Source of the DNA: Aselliscus stoliczkanus | Taxonomy: Eukaryota > Chordata > Mammalia > Chiroptera > Hipposideridae | Assembly: GCA_033961575.1 (NCBI GenBank) | Contig: CM066732.1 | Coordinates: 70,284,687-70,348,686 of the forward strand | Direction of reading: 5' to 3' | Length of the DNA stretch: 64,000 nt | In this document: positions 1 to 12,938 of the stretch, one piece after another | Layout of the letters: every line of letters starts with the position of its first letter | How positions within the stretch are numbered: the first letter of the stretch is position 1 | Program-made: the position numbers and the translations under genes | The notes under the pieces: generated by a model | What the model was told of the DNA's origin: nothing | The model's database searches: none | Seen by the model: the letters and a program-made list of their open reading frames with translations, nothing else

Positions 1-879
1 TTTGCAGATTCTGTGCAGACTCATCCTAAGAAAGACAGGAAAGGGAGTGCAATTTTTATATCTCTTAATATAGTCTATTTTTGCTGATAACCTTCCAGCT
101 CATTGTTTTTCCCCTCTGTAGTGTTATCTGAAGAGGTTGCAAATGATATTACATTAAACTATATCCTCCTTGTTCATGATGATGAACCATCTATTTTTGA
201 TTTTAATTAAATAATAGCAATGTTACTTACACAAAAGGAATAACTGCAGGAAAACTAATCATTCACATTTCAGTCCACACCGACTGATTAAAAGTTCAAC
301 GTCTTGGACTATACTTAAAAGATTCACTATTCTAAAGCATGCTTAGCTAGTAAAATATCTGGTTTGTGTGCTACTCATAGTGAAGCAAGGGACAGAAGTT
401 ATTTCAAACTGGATAGTTGAAGCTTAAGATAATTTGACATCAAAATACTTTACGTATATAGTGGCCAGAAACCATTTCCTTCTTGGTAATTTAGGAACTG
501 ATTGTTTCATATGTAATTGTTAAACTAGTTATATTACACTAGAGGAAATGGGAATGTTCTCTAACCACAGTGTATTATTTTCTTTACAGGCTGCCACCAA
601 CGTCCTCCCAATGAAGAATGTTGTGATTTCACTGTAATTAGTTAGTAAATTTTAGAGTACTCTAAGTAAAATTTAACTATAAAAAGAAGTTTCCATTATC
701 ACTATATTGAAGCAAGCTAAAATGAAAGTAAGTATCCAAATTTTAAAGAACGGATGTTACCTTAAGAAGCCTGCCTAGTAAAATTAAAATATAATAGAAA
801 TATGAGTAGATACTGCCTACAGTGATCAATTAAGGCTAGAGAGTCAGGGCTACATTTTTTTGAAACATTTCTTCATGAG
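1..879. other. AT-rich DNA, no feature recognised
   Basis: No sustained reading frame, RNA gene or repeat family was recognised. Base composition is AT-rich like the flanks. It is likely intergenic or intronic. Confidence 0.4.
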
Positions 880-1122
880 AAATAGATCGTAGTCTATTAA
901 GTGTACAACAGCATTATGTCTAAGAAAAAACAATGTAAATACCTTAATTAAAAAATGCTTTACTGCTAAAAAAATGCTAATCATCATCTACACCTCCAGT
1001 GAGTCATAATCTCTTTGCTGGTAGAGGGCCTTGCTGTCAATTTGCAAAAAGAATGCAATATTTGTGAAGCACAATAAAGCAAAGCACAGTACAGCGAAGC
1101 ATGATAAAATGAGGTATGCCTA
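880..1122. repeat. Tigger-type DNA transposon remnant, one end
   Basis: The stretch contains phrases I recognise from Tigger (pogo-like Tc1/mariner) ends: acagcattatgtctaag, ataccttaattaaaaaatgc, and the terminal segment gaagcacaataaagcaaagc running to gaggtatgcct. The last part reads like a diverged terminal inverted repeat followed by TA. No transposase frame is left. The Tigger subfamily was not resolved. This is an old fossil that predates the bat-specific insertions. Confidence 0.7.
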
Positions 1123-1149
1123 CATTTATGAATAGCCTCTTACTGCTCT

Positions 1150-1566
1150 ACTATAGTGTGAAGATCAATAAACAGAAACCTATGGGGGTGCTCTCATGCC
1201 ATATCACTCATTGGCAATCGCCCCAAACAGGAAGAGACTGTACTCTCCATATCCAACAGGAGGATGTTTTTGTCATCAATTGCTCTCGCAGGAAGAATGA
1301 GGAACTTCTTTTTGCTCAACAACCACTCAGCCAATGAAAAGCCACTATTCTGTCAACTCCTAGTTTCCTCCAATGGACTCTTTGTTTACAACAGCCCCTC
1401 TGAACTGTCCCTCTCCTCTATAAAAGCACATTCCTCTCCTTTGTTCTCTGCACTTGCAATGGTTCGCCATTAGACCACATATCCCAAATTACAACTCTTT
1501 ATTGGTCTCAAATAAACCCATTTTGCTGGATACAATATTTGGTTGCCTATTTGTTTAAGGTCAACA
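1150..1566 (+). repeat. Solo LTR-like element (old endogenous retrovirus)
   Basis: The order of signals fits a retroviral LTR read on the plus strand. A TATA box (tataaaag, about 1429-1436) is followed about 75 bp later by a polyadenylation signal (aataaa, about 1511-1516). A short U5-like tail ends in ca near 1566. No gag, pol or env sequence adjoins it, so it is probably a solo LTR. The left boundary is uncertain and the family is not named. Two short frames here (1116-1337, 1264-1473) are incidental. Confidence 0.5.
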
Positions 1567-1745
1567 ATGGTTAAAATGAAGCTGTATTATGCAATTAACA
1601 GGTGATATTTAACTTCTCAATGATCAATACACAGATACACTTTTTAAAATTCTGTTAGACCCGTAGTTCAAAGATTTTTCAGTAAATCTATAGCTGGACC
1701 ACTTTCAAAATAACAGAATTTACTAAAAAATCTTAAAGCAGTAAA

Positions 1746-2250
1746 GGGGAGCAGAATCTGCCACCCCAAAATATGGCCTAAGGATTATTTTTAAGAAACA
1801 GCAGACACAGAAAAGCTCTAAAAAAACTGAGTAGAAGTTACCCTTTAAAAGAGCAATTTATATTTATAGGTAAAGGTGTTTTCCTCTCTGTTGCCAGGAA
1901 GAGGATGACCAAATCTCTAGAAACTCTCATCAGTGGAGAAGGCACTTAAATCTACGTAACAACCAGTATTATGTTCTTTGCCTGTTTATCTCCCATAACT
2001 GGTTTCTGCCTCCCTTCCAACATCTTCTTTTGTCTTTAGCTGGAAATGATATTTAGGGTGATGGCATGGGCCATTTTAGGGAATTACTCAGTTTTCCTGT
2101 GTATCTTCCATGTATATAGGAGGTTTACACAATGTTAAGCTTGTATGTTTTTCTCTTGTTAATCTATCTTTTTATTATGGGGGGTGGGAGGAAGGTGTCT
2201 CAGCCAAGAACCTGGAAGTGTAGAGGGAAAATTATTTTTCTTCTCCTACA
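1746..2250 (+). repeat. Solo LTR-like element, ERV1-like
   Basis: It opens with a segment containing gaatctgccaccccaaaata. It ends after a segment reading gtctcagccaagaacctgg and tagagggaaa, closing near ctcctaca. Both phrases recall LTRs of old mammalian gammaretrovirus-like elements. No internal viral genes are attached. The exact family and the target-site repeats were not resolved. Confidence 0.5.
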
Positions 2251-4520
2251 GCAGGAAACACTGATTATCAAAGCAAAATAGTAAATTTCATTAAAGCTAC
2301 ATAGGCCTTCTAATTTCACATGGAGAATAGGAGAGTGGCTTTTCACAGAAAATAATTCTGAAAGAAAGGAAAAGGGGGAGGGATAAAAGGAAGAAAAGAG
2401 GACAGAAGGAAGAGGTAAATAAACCAAACAGTTATTTGATTCCTTCTAACTGAGTTCTAACATTGCAGATGTTAACAGAGCATAAGTCAAACAACTAGGC
2501 AAAACAGAACCAATTAAAGGATCTTTGCTCAAAGTACCAGGAAGCATTTTCCCTCCCTTCAGATCATGTGATAATAAGAAGCTGCCATGATCCACCCTTC
2601 CAAATCTGAGAAAGGAATTAATAGAGAGAAAATAGAACCAAAAGTTGAGCCCAGTTTTTTTCAATTATTTCAACCCTGAATCAAGCAATACCTGAAGATA
2701 ACCCTGCTTTGTGCTATTGGTTGCATGAACCAAAAATTCCTTTGTGCTTGAGCCAATTTGAGCTGGATTTTCCACGTATAGCTAAATGAGTCCTAAGTAA
2801 CACAAATCTGTTTTCCAGCCTCAATTAATTCAAGGTGTTGAAACCAGAAATCTTACACTATAGAATGCTGATTATACCACCTGAACTCTAACAAACTTAG
2901 GACCATCACATCACTCCCTGTCTCACTCTTTTAAACATTATTCAAGTTCAGGTCTCAACTCCTCCTTGGACTGATATCAATATATGATTTCAACTTACAA
3001 TGATAAATCATATCTTTAAATTGTTATTGATAGCAACAATTCAGTTAGAATAAGTACTGATTCCATTTAAACTCAGCTTACTCACATGAATTATCTCAAT
3101 CCAAGAAGCACTGCATCCCACAAAACACATTACCTCATTCATGAAATTTTTTGTACTATGTGCTTTGAATCAGTTTGAAAGAGTTGATACTTCGCATCCC
3201 CATTATGGATTGTATTTTGTAGAGGAGATATATGGACTGACAGAATAATGAAAGTCTTCAGATGACATTAAAGCATTACATTGTTTTTCAAGGGCTGCTT
3301 TTTCATATACATATTTCAAAAATGGTGATTATTTTTCTTTTCCATGGATCCCCAAATGTTACTTTATTAACATTAAAATGTAAACACCAATATAGAGGTG
3401 TTTACAGAAAATGAAATTAGTCTTTTTCCATTACTTATAAATACAGATTTTAGTGTTGTATATCCCATTCCAAAGCCAATATATATTAATTAATGTACAT
3501 ATGAATACTCAAATACCTCCTGAGTGTACACTTTATACTAGGCATGATTTCACTCAGATTCCCTATATTCCTTTAAAATTGCCGTTGAATCTGCTTCCTT
3601 CCTTTAATATAGAGATTTTAGGGACAATTATTCAATCTATATTTTTAGTTGTAATGCTATAGATATCATCTAAAGTTGAAGAAATGATTTCCCCCAACAT
3701 CACTGGAAAAATTTGGTGATTAATTACCATATTGATTTGTCCATTTATTTTGACCTCAATAAAACAAGAAGTGATACAATTATATACTCATATAGTTACT
3801 TAAATATTTTAATTTTCAATTTAAAAAAACATATTCAAAGAAAGATCTACTAGAACTATTAAACAGATTACCATGAATTAAAAAAAAAAACAGTTCTTGG
3901 TACAAATTAGTCTGAAGAACTATAAAATTAATTTTCCCAAACAGCAAGAAAGTTGCTCATTTTCTCCAGTATTCGATGGAGATGTACATATTACATAATA
4001 TATAATATGTACTCCAGCATGTGTGTAATATGAATAGCAGATTTGCCACAAAGCAAATGTTGCACACACAGGTCCCTTCCAAGACACCTTAACTAAGTTT
4101 TCTGTTTGTAAATTTACATTGTTTTTCTGCAAAAGCTCTACCAAACTATATAATTTTTAAACTCTAAACATCCTGGATTGGTCCTTCCAATAGATAGCTC
4201 ATAAAATAATTATCTTCAGTTTTCCTAGTCATGTTCTAAAGGCCATACATTCCTTTTACAATATTATTCTGGCTAGTTTAACAATACTTATTCTGGATCT
4301 GTATGAAAGCTTGCTTTTTTGTTATTAATTTCTTTAAAAACCTCCACATTCATTAAGAAATAAAAGTATTGCCCTGATATTGTCTTAGAAGATCCCTTCA
4401 ATCTCAGGGCCTTGACAGAGTAAAGTAGAAAGAGATTTGCAAGCTAATAGTCTACTCAGGCCAAATATTACACTTCAATATATAAAATCTAAGGATATGT
4501 ATTTTGCTAGTTTGAACATT
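2251..4520. other. AT-rich DNA, no feature recognised
   Basis: Frames here are short and lack recognisable domains, and no RNA gene or clear repeat was seen. Short A-runs occur, for example near 3880. It is most likely old, diverged intergenic or intronic DNA. Confidence 0.4.
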
Positions 4521-4524
4521 CTAT

Positions 4525-4690
4525 TATTTGCCGATCACTGTAGGAAGGGGCTGAGAAGGATTATTTCACTTATTCCTCACAAGAGGCCACTGGGACATCA
4601 ACATTAGCTCCGTTTTTCAGATGAGGAAATTGATATGTATCATGCTAAGAAAATAACTTTAATTATATAGTAGCAGGTAGCCGATGGAAT
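4525..4690 (+). repeat. MIR SINE fragment
   Basis: The stretch near 4600-4640 (ccgtttttcagatgaggaaa and following) corresponds to the MIR core in which a 'cagatgaggaaactgaggc' motif is conserved. The preceding ttatttcacttattcctcac also fits MIR. It is a diverged ancient tRNA-derived SINE with no coding content. Confidence 0.6.
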
Positions 4691-5696
4691 ATGTACTTGG
4701 TTATTTTAGAATTCGTTAGTAGAAATTTCAAGTGATTAGCACAATATACATAACTTAACTTATATTAAACTCTAAATTCACAGTAGGAACAGTCAGGAAA
4801 TAAAGGTAAATAAACATTTCATTTTCAATATATTTCAAAGAGACTTTCAAATCCATAACAAAACAACTTTGCAGAAAATATTTAGGTAAATGTGATATGC
4901 ATTACCATGCACCGTCTCACATACGTATCTCTCTACTAAAAGTAAAAAACAAAACAAAACAAAAACTGAATTTGATTGCATTTATTTTATACTTATGTAT
5001 TTTTTGCAAATAAATACTAATCAAAAAGTTATAAAACTATTATAATTGTACTGTTCCATGGCCTATATTCTGCACCTTATTTTATCTTTAACAGTATGCC
5101 AAATTCCTGTAACTTGATATATAAATGAGAACATTATTAAATAAAATGAGGTGTGTATGAAGTCCCAGAATAAAGTAACTGTGAGATCTAGATTTAATTT
5201 ACAGAAGAAATGAATAGCAATTATGAATCACTAAAATATAATTAGAAAGTAAAATAAAATCTTGGAGAAATGACAAAATGTCACTTTAAACCAAGCCCAA
5301 ATGTAACTTGGAGAAAAAAAAGACAAATTTTTCTTTGGGCTATAGGTGAATGGCATGATCCCTGGCATAGGAGGAAACCTCTTTCAGGGACACTTCTCAC
5401 ATGCGGTAATAAGTGGGTGCAGAAGAAAACAGGCAAATCAAAATTACATTTAGCCATGTTAGGAAAAATCTTAACAAACATATTGAGGAAAGTTGAAGCA
5501 TTTGAAGAATCTACAACTATGTCCAAAGATTTAAGAAAAGAAAATATTCTTCAAAAATCCATGTATCCATGAATAGACAAGCAGCATGGCTGAATATAGT
5601 AGATATTTGATGAAAGTATAAAAATACTAGAGGCAGGGCTGTCTTCCAAATAGGCATGGTGGCTGGTTATGCCCCATTACCCAAGGGAGATCTCTC
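4691..5696. other. AT-rich DNA with an unrecognised 100-codon frame
   Basis: A plus-strand frame of 100 codons lies at 5270-5572. It shows no domain, signal peptide or family resemblance that I recognise. Its overlap with an 81-codon minus-strand frame suggests chance openness. No other structure was seen. Confidence 0.3.
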
Positions 5697-6155
5697 AGTT
5701 ATCTATTCCTACCTATAAATTAATGGCTTAAAGTAACAACCATTTTGTTTTTTCCTGATCTGTGAGGCATCAATCCGAGCTGCTTCTTCTATTAGTCTAA
5801 CCTGGGATCACTCAGGTTTCTCTAATTATTTGGAAGCTCATTTGTGTCTGCATGGTGTAAGGTGGCCTCATTCACATGTCTTGCCATTAGGTGCTGGCTG
5901 TCACCTGGGCCATTGCCTCCAGCAGGGAAACCAGGGCTTCTTCGCATGTTAACATTCTTCCAAGAAGGCGACAGTGGAAGACCCATGGTCTCCAGAGGAT
6001 TCAGCTTGGAAATTACACTATATAACTTCGGCCACACCTATTGTTCAAAGCAAGTCACAAGCCTGTCCAGATTCAAGGAGAAAGGAAACAGGTATCTATT
6101 CTTGATGGGAAGACATGCAATAAATTTGTGGCCATTCTGAATTCCCCAGAGGAGG
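5697..6155 (+). repeat. Ancient interspersed repeat, family not named
   Basis: The stretch begins tatctattcctacctataa, then has ggcttaaagtaacaaccatt. It ends with tgatgggaagacatgcaata and aatttgtggccattctgaat. These anchor phrases occur in the same order in a common ancient mammalian repeat (a tatctattgctgtgtaaca-like start and a ggtcaaagcaagtcacaggc-like centre). I recognise the repeat but cannot name it with confidence. The 98-codon frame inside is incidental. Confidence 0.55.
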
Positions 6156-6589
6156 TAACAAAGTAAATAGCAGATGGTCACACACAACGTGGCTTCATCT
6201 AGAAATGTGTATCTCCAAATATGCCAAATACATATTTAGAATTAACCATCAGATTTTGGTTGACTGTCAGGCCCCTCTGTCATTAAAATGACAGCACAGA
6301 AATCTGGATTCAAAGTGAGGAAATGAGGTTGTTATTTGATGTTTTTCTGGTCCTGTCCCAAAGGGAGCAGGTAACTGGGGCCAGGGGTGGGGGGCTAGAA
6401 GGGGGGGGCAGGACACATGATTCACTCACTGAGGACTGCAGTAGCAGCCAGTAACAAACAGCGTGGCACAGGGAATAAGAGGTGAGTGGAACATAGAGCA
6501 CAATTAGATAAAATGTAAACGTTTTAATGATAACAGTGTGATCTCCAAGTTCCATCCAATTGTAACATTTACAGAATTCTCTGATCTTT

Positions 6590-6730
6590 CTATACTAGGA
6601 AGAGTGCTCAAGGGAACAATTATTTATTAATTACTTAAGGCATATCAGCCAGTTTACAATGGCCTGCAAATCCCTTTTGCAGATGAGAATTGGTAATTAG
6701 AGTAAATCACCCAACATCACACAGCATAGA
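6590..6730 (+). repeat. Possible MIR fragment
   Basis: Weak MIR-like order: caatggcctgcaaatccctt, then tgcagatgagaattggtaat, then cacccaacatcacacagcat. The last phrase matches the MIR 'ggtcacacagc' area. It is diverged and could be misassigned. Confidence 0.35.
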
Positions 6731-6739
6731 CTAGCCAAA

Positions 6740-6862
6740 AGAAACAAAGAAAGAGAGGGAAAGAGGGAGGGAGTGGGAGGGAGGGAGGGAGGAAGGGAGG
6801 GAAGAAGGAAGGAAGGAAGGAAGGAAGGAAGGAAGGAAGGAAGGAAGGAAGGAAGGAAGGAA
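6740..6862 (+). repeat. Polypurine microsatellite (GGGA/GGAA)n
   Basis: About 120 bp of uninterrupted purines on the plus strand. It passes from gagaggga- and gggagggag-type units into a run of more than fifteen ggaa units. Mirror symmetry of this kind can support triplex (H-DNA) folding. The length is likely polymorphic. Confidence 0.9.
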
Positions 6863-7353
6863 ACACTTATATTCCAGACTCAGGGTTAAACACTTCCTTC
6901 TCAATACAAACCACTAGCTACAAAATCCTCTAACACATGACCATAAAGACTTTTATAAACTTCCAGATATAAAACCAGGCATTTCAGAGTACCATAAAGA
7001 GAAAAGAAGTTAAGAATCAGATACATATTCAGAGGATGCCCATCATCCTTGAAGGAGATTAAAAATACATGTATGTAATAATCAACAAAACACAACTATA
7101 AGGGGTAGGAAAAAAAGGAAATCTAAGTATAGCACATATAGCAACTTCTTTAGAATCAGAGGTATCTGGATTTGAATTACAGTCCCATGATCTATTAGTC
7201 ATATAATTATAGGCAAGTAAATTAACTGCCTTCAGCCTCACTTACTCCTCTAAAAATGCCTAAGCTGAAGGATTAGAGGATGAATTAGAGAAAGTGAAAA
7301 TCAACAGTTCCTGGCAGAGAGTACATTCTCAGAAAAGGATGATGCTGATGCTG

Positions 7354-7398
<45 letters not shown>

Positions 7399-7399
7399 T
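7354..7399 (+). repeat. (ATC)n microsatellite
   Basis: Fifteen tandem atc units follow a short gatgctgatgctg stretch, which is partly complementary to the repeat. It is a simple sequence repeat with no coding role evident. Confidence 0.9.
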
Positions 7400-8829
7400 A
7401 TTATATATGACCCAAAGTATATGTATTATTAGCATCTTCTAGTACTTTCCACATAAAGTATTGAAGGAAAACTCATGTGCTTTCCTCAGCAGAGGTGGTC
7501 TTAGAATTTTATTCATCCTCAGGTTTTTACTTTGCAAAGATATCTAATAATCTTGTTATCTTATTAATAAATTCCTATCAGTGAGTTAAAAAAGGAAAAC
7601 AGGCCCACTAAAAAAAAGTTAGCTTGCAGAGAGCAAGAATAAATCAAAGAAAAATCATACACAGAAGATAGAAGGGAAAGAACAGAAGCTGGGGGAATTT
7701 TAGTTTCAGTACAAACTGCCTTAAACATGTCATTGATTGGTCCCTGAGAGTGTTACGCAATCCGTAACATGCAGTGAAGACCTGAAGTCTTTAAGAAAAG
7801 GTTAACTATATTTAGAATTGGTGTATACATTTTAATATGTAGCACTTAAAAGTAAAACTTCTAAAAATCATTTTTAAACATGATGGCTAGAATAACATTC
7901 AAGATTATGAAGGCTGTCAATAACCAAAAGACTGATAGCAAGGATACCAGATAAAGGGGGTTTTATTGACATTTCCTTCTGTATGCAAATTAATTTTCCC
8001 CTTGTTAGAAATTAAGTAACCTCAGATAGAAGCTGGAAAACTGCTAGGACTGTTATGGTTGGCTTTATTCAAAAATGGAGGCAGTCACTCAAATTTACTG
8101 AATAAATATTCTAGAAATAAATAGCATCTAGGTTTAAGAGTAAATTAAAAGACAAAGATGTGAGAATGGCATCACGACTGACTCAGGCCTAGGGGTGGGT
8201 CTCTGAAAGAATATTTGTTCCTCACTCTCGACTTCAGCTTCCTCAGAGTGGCATCTATGCCATTTCGGCATTTGTGTCTCAAAGGAGAAATGGTGAGCAG
8301 AGTATCTTGGCAAGTATTAAATTCTGAATAAATGTTTGTTAAAGGAATCCAAGACCGGACCTTGAGTCATTCTTGCCTAGATCAGAGCCTGAGAGGCAGC
8401 CAACCCATCACCTTAGGGTGAGGTAAAATCTACTCATCTTACCTTGCCTTATGTCATTGTTTGTCATACTTATTATTAACAACGTCATCACAATTTATAA
8501 GTTACTTTTCTCTCAATATTTAGCAGAAAATATTTAAGTAATTGCATCATTATGAGCAAATCATATGTCAATGTTAAGAAAGTAGTCTCAGGTGTGGACC
8601 TCAAGATGGTATTTATCTGCTGAGATGGACTCCCCATGATCAACCGAGGGTCCAAACTTTATGAATAATAAAAGTCTAGTGGCCATTTGCTGACAGGGAC
8701 TCCTCACATACTCTGTATAGGGAAGAACCTTAGTCTGAACTCTTGGCCTCCCATACTATGCCATGTTTGTTACACCATCTAAGTCAACCACTACAAGGAA
8801 ACCCTGGTTTCATCTTTCAATAAATGGAT
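7400..8829. other. AT-rich DNA, no clear feature
   Basis: No gene or RNA was recognised. A tgaataaatgtttgttaaag phrase near 8320 resembles the tail shared by MIR and L2 elements but is too short to call. Confidence 0.3.
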
Positions 8830-9062
8830 TGAGATCTGCCCTGTCTAATCAGAACAGCACAATTTGGATACCTCATTTACATTAAAAGCATCTAATTGAT
8901 AACCTGGACAGAACTTTTGCTATAAAGGACAGCCTCCCCTTTGTCAAAGTGGAACGCAGTTTAGGTTGCTACCTGAATCTGTGTCTCCTGGGATGTAGCT
9001 CCTTTTTCCTCAAATAAATGTCTTTTATTCTTTATTACAGTCTAAAACTAATTTTGGCTTAT
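8830..9062 (+). repeat. LTR-like element (3' part)
   Basis: A TATA box (tataaagg, about 8931-8938) is followed about 80 bp later by a polyadenylation signal (aataaa, about 9013-9018) and a T-rich tail. This is the layout of the U3-R-U5 part of an old retroviral LTR on the plus strand. The upstream limit is unclear and may reach about 8600. No internal genes adjoin it. Confidence 0.45.
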
Positions 9063-10094
9063 CTTTACCAATGTTTAGACTCAGAATGACAAATACATTT
9101 TATCTTGTGACCAAACAGATTGATGAGTTGTAGCATCTCAGAGATACAATAAGGATTCTAGTGCCTTGCCCAGACTCAAGAGGAAATAAGTAAGGCATTG
9201 ATCAAACAGTAATATTGGACATGAGTGCAAGATGGAGAGTTACAGCATGTACCTGCTTCCTCTATTCCAAAAGCAAGGAAATAATGGCCCTGCTCAGCAA
9301 CCCACGTGGTTTGTTGGTGTTGGTACAGCACTGCCATGAAAAGTGACACAAAAAATACCCATCTACAAGACAGGGATAGTGAAGACTTATGACAGCTAAC
9401 AATAACCGAGTGTAAAAGGTAAAAGGGCTTGAAATCATGAGGCATAGAAAACTGCCCCAAACCAGTTATGGTCCGGAATTATGTTTAATCGTAAGCACAA
9501 CAATCACAGATTGGGGGGTCTCAAGTAAGTCAGTTTAAATATTTGAGCTGCTGTCACTGGAGTTAAGGCTTATTGTGTGCCCCTTCTTAAATATTAAAAT
9601 TAATTAGATGCTATAGGATGCCAGATTTTTGGCTCAATCCCAAAATAAAATTTTATTATATGCCTATTCAAAAGTGGAATAATCTACTTTAGGTGGACTG
9701 ATTTCAGGACCACTGAAGGTACTCAAGCTTCATCAAGATGACCAATTGGCAGGAATGCTTTAGAGAAAATTTAAAATTGAATAGATGTCAGAATAATACA
9801 AAAGTGTGGCAATGTCAGACCCATGGGGGTTAAAATGAATTGAAATTTGAATGTCTTGGGTAAGTCATGCACTGTCCAGTGTGCCAGGGATCCTAGCCTA
9901 CAATTTCTTAAACCCAGCCAGGTTTCCTGCTTTATATCATCTGCTTGATGATGTAGAGACTAAGGACTGTGTGACTCCTGGTGTGGATGAGCTTTAGCAT
10001 TCCCTGGAAGCCTGAGGTTCTAAGGACCCTCCAAAGGATAGGCCTTTAAGACATCCAATTAGCACCTTCTTCAATTTCCTCCTTTACCCTCATG
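9063..10094. other. Unassigned AT-rich DNA
   Basis: No gene, RNA or named repeat was recognised. A 94-codon minus-strand frame at 9176-9460 shows no domain I can identify. Confidence 0.3.
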
Positions 10095-10290
10095 AATAGC
10101 TAATGATGAGATGATAATGATGAAGGTGACCATGATGATATCCGCTAAGCACTTATTATTATTATTATTATTAGCTCCATTTCATAGATGAGGACACTAA
10201 GATTCTGAGAGGTTATTATAAGAGTTTCTCCAGGCTACACAGGACTGAAACAGGTTTGTGAAATCCTCAAGTTTGTACTTCTAACCACTG
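10095..10290 (+). repeat. MIR SINE with internal (ATT)n
   Basis: agctccatttcatagatgag followed by gacactaagattctgagagg and a later caggctacacaggactgaaa match the MIR core in order. A short attattatt run sits just upstream. No coding content. Confidence 0.75.
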
Positions 10291-10439
10291 CAAATATCGA
10301 CCTTTACAAAAGACACTTACAATTTCCTGATTTCCTCTCTCTCCCCTACTATAAAGCATAAAATATTAAAATAGAGTAAAAAATATAAATATCACTTAGA
10401 CCTATCAGTTACTTTAAAGCTTATGCATTTCTTTATATC

Positions 10440-10550
10440 TTACATGTTAACCAAGAAAATAAGTTCCTTGAGGTCAGGATCCAATGTCTAGTTATACGTA
10501 TGTTGCTAAAGTGCCTAACATTTGAACAGTCAATACATGGCAAATATCCT
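10440..10550 (+). repeat. L2 3'-end fragment
   Basis: gttccttgaggtcaggatcc, then aagtgcctaacatttgaaca, then a tcaatacatggcaaata tail follow the pattern of the conserved L2 3' end (ctccttgagggcagg, then gtgcctggcac, then tcaataaa). It is a diverged old LINE fragment. Confidence 0.5.
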
Positions 10551-12900
10551 ACATAATTCCTACAAATAACCTCAATTTTTCAGTGTCAGGGTTGGTATAT
10601 TTCTATTAAATGAGGCATTTCAAACTAAAATATGTGTGAATATCAGTGATATAATGATCTCCCTCCATGTAGAATAAAGCACATGGACTACTCAGTGCAG
10701 TGTTCAATGTTGCCATATAAATTATATGCATTTTAAGGTAGCTATACATTAAATTTCATAATCCAATTTTTACACCATGGGAAATAATAACAAAAACAGT
10801 TAGGTTCCACAGCCTACACTTCCAAAGAAAACAAGGGAAACTTAGTTTTCATGGTTACAGAGTTGATATTCCCACTAGGAAATCACTTTAATGAAAATAT
10901 CCTATAACTTTGGAAGTGACACTATTAAGATTCATGACAAGCCAACTCTAGACGGGAAATGAGAAGTCAACATGGCGAATGGCATCCGGAGAGCAACTGG
11001 TGCATGTCCTTCAGGGCTCTTTAGCATTTCCTCAAAAGAGCTCCAAGAGGCAGCAAAGTGAAAATACAGTAACAAAACAACACTGTCTGAACTTCTGGCC
11101 CTGAATAAATGTATCTAATATTTAAATATTAGATCTAAATATCTAATTATTGTTTTCTTTCATTCTTTTTCTAAGAATTAAGAAACTGTTCCCAGAACTG
11201 GGGAAAAGGATCCTATAACTTTATCTTATTACTTCTTTTCTAGAGCCTTTTTTCATTATAAAATCTAAAATAGAGTCACTATTCAATGACAATTCTACAG
11301 TTGTTCTTCACAAGGATTATAATAACACCAATTTCAAAATATTTCATTGGAAGGTTTTTTAAAGCAATAAATTACATATATGCTCCCTTAAAGAAGAGAG
11401 GAGCATAAGATAAGATTAAACAGATTTCTTCCATTTAAAGGGTATATTTTCTAGGAAGATCCAAACTGGTCAATTGGAATTGTCCTCCCAATGTAACTAA
11501 GTTTGTAACTTAACAAACATAGACTATCAAAGCCAATTTCCAAGATATCTTACAAATGTAGCTTGCAGCTTACATAATAAAGCCTTTTCATGTGGTTTAT
11601 ATAGCATTAGTACAATGATAGTCCATTTATGTAATCATTTAAACCATTGTAATATTCTATCACTTGTTAACTGTCTTCATAATTAGTGTTAAATTATGTC
11701 ATAGTTCAGTAAATAGCATTCTGTCAGAACACTATCTATAAGAACCCTATATGTAAAAGCGTAAAAATAGCATTAACTATCTCTGAATTAAAGTCTTGTG
11801 CTTCTATCTTTTCCTATATGAAACTGGGGTTTTCAAAATAACATAAAATTTATGTTGATAGAGGATAATAAAACGGTTCACCTCTAACCACAATAGCTTC
11901 AATACTTATAAACATAATGCTTCTTAATTTCACCATGCACACACCATGTAATGGACAAATTACACTGCCTTAGGTTTTAAATAGTCCTCAATGATTGAAA
12001 GATGCCACAGGAATAAAAATGTGGGCTGTAGAAATATAATGAATAGTCTCACTCTCGAGATTTACTGAACAAGGCAAAACTATGCACATGTGTCAGTGGA
12101 ATGATTTAGCAAAATTCCCTGTAAGTCATATATCCTATGGGAGTCACAATCACATCTATTTAAAAGGCCTAAAGTTATATATTTATACTTAAATGAAACA
12201 GAACAGATTACATTATACACAAAACTCTGAAGATAATGCCAGTATCTTACATTTCTGAGTAAAGAGAAAATAAAAATCACTGGAATTAGTTCATAGACTA
12301 CCCAGTTAAGCCTTTAGAAAGTTTCAAGTGGCTTTCTTCCTCCAACATCAAAATTGGCAAATACGTATTAGCAATATTATGTAGTGTAAATATTTCATAA
12401 AATAACTCAGTAGTTATAATGTACAATGGAACTATTACGTAGTAGTTTTATGTAGAGGGAAGAACGTTGTGAGATATCTCCAAGCATCTCATCCCAACCA
12501 CATAACAACACAGCAACAATATCAGCAGAAAACAAGATCCTAATTTCACCAGCTAGAAAACTCAGCAAAACTATCAAGCCAAAAGTGCTTCAAGCAGCAG
12601 GAGGAAACAGAACACTGGTTTAAATGGACAAAGGGAGTTGATAAGTCATTAATGACGAGATAAAAGGCAGATATAACAAACGATGGTCATTTAACAACAA
12701 TGCCATAAGCAGACACTGCTCTAACACCAAGAATACATTTAATGACAGAGACGAAAATAATGGAAGAGGGGTGACCACAGTTGTTGCTATCCCCTCTTGA
12801 AAAAAGGAAATAAAATCACCTCTGGCTGGTATGTCAGAGATATATCTTGATGAACCCCCTCCCCAAGCACACAAGCACAAGAATCTCATATTTCAAAAAT
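10551..12900. other. Unassigned AT-rich DNA
   Basis: No gene-like frame above 90 codons and no recognised repeat or RNA. It is likely old intergenic or intronic sequence. Confidence 0.35.

Positions 12901-12937
<37 letters not shown>
12901..12937 (+). repeat. (TG)n microsatellite
   Basis: About 17 uninterrupted tg units followed by a short tatata tract. It is a simple alternating purine-pyrimidine repeat. Confidence 0.9.

Positions 12938-12938
<1 letters not shown>

Noticed and set aside
5270..5572. 100-codon frame considered as a gene
   Set aside because: No recognisable motif, no regulatory context and an overlapping 81-codon antisense frame; likely chance.
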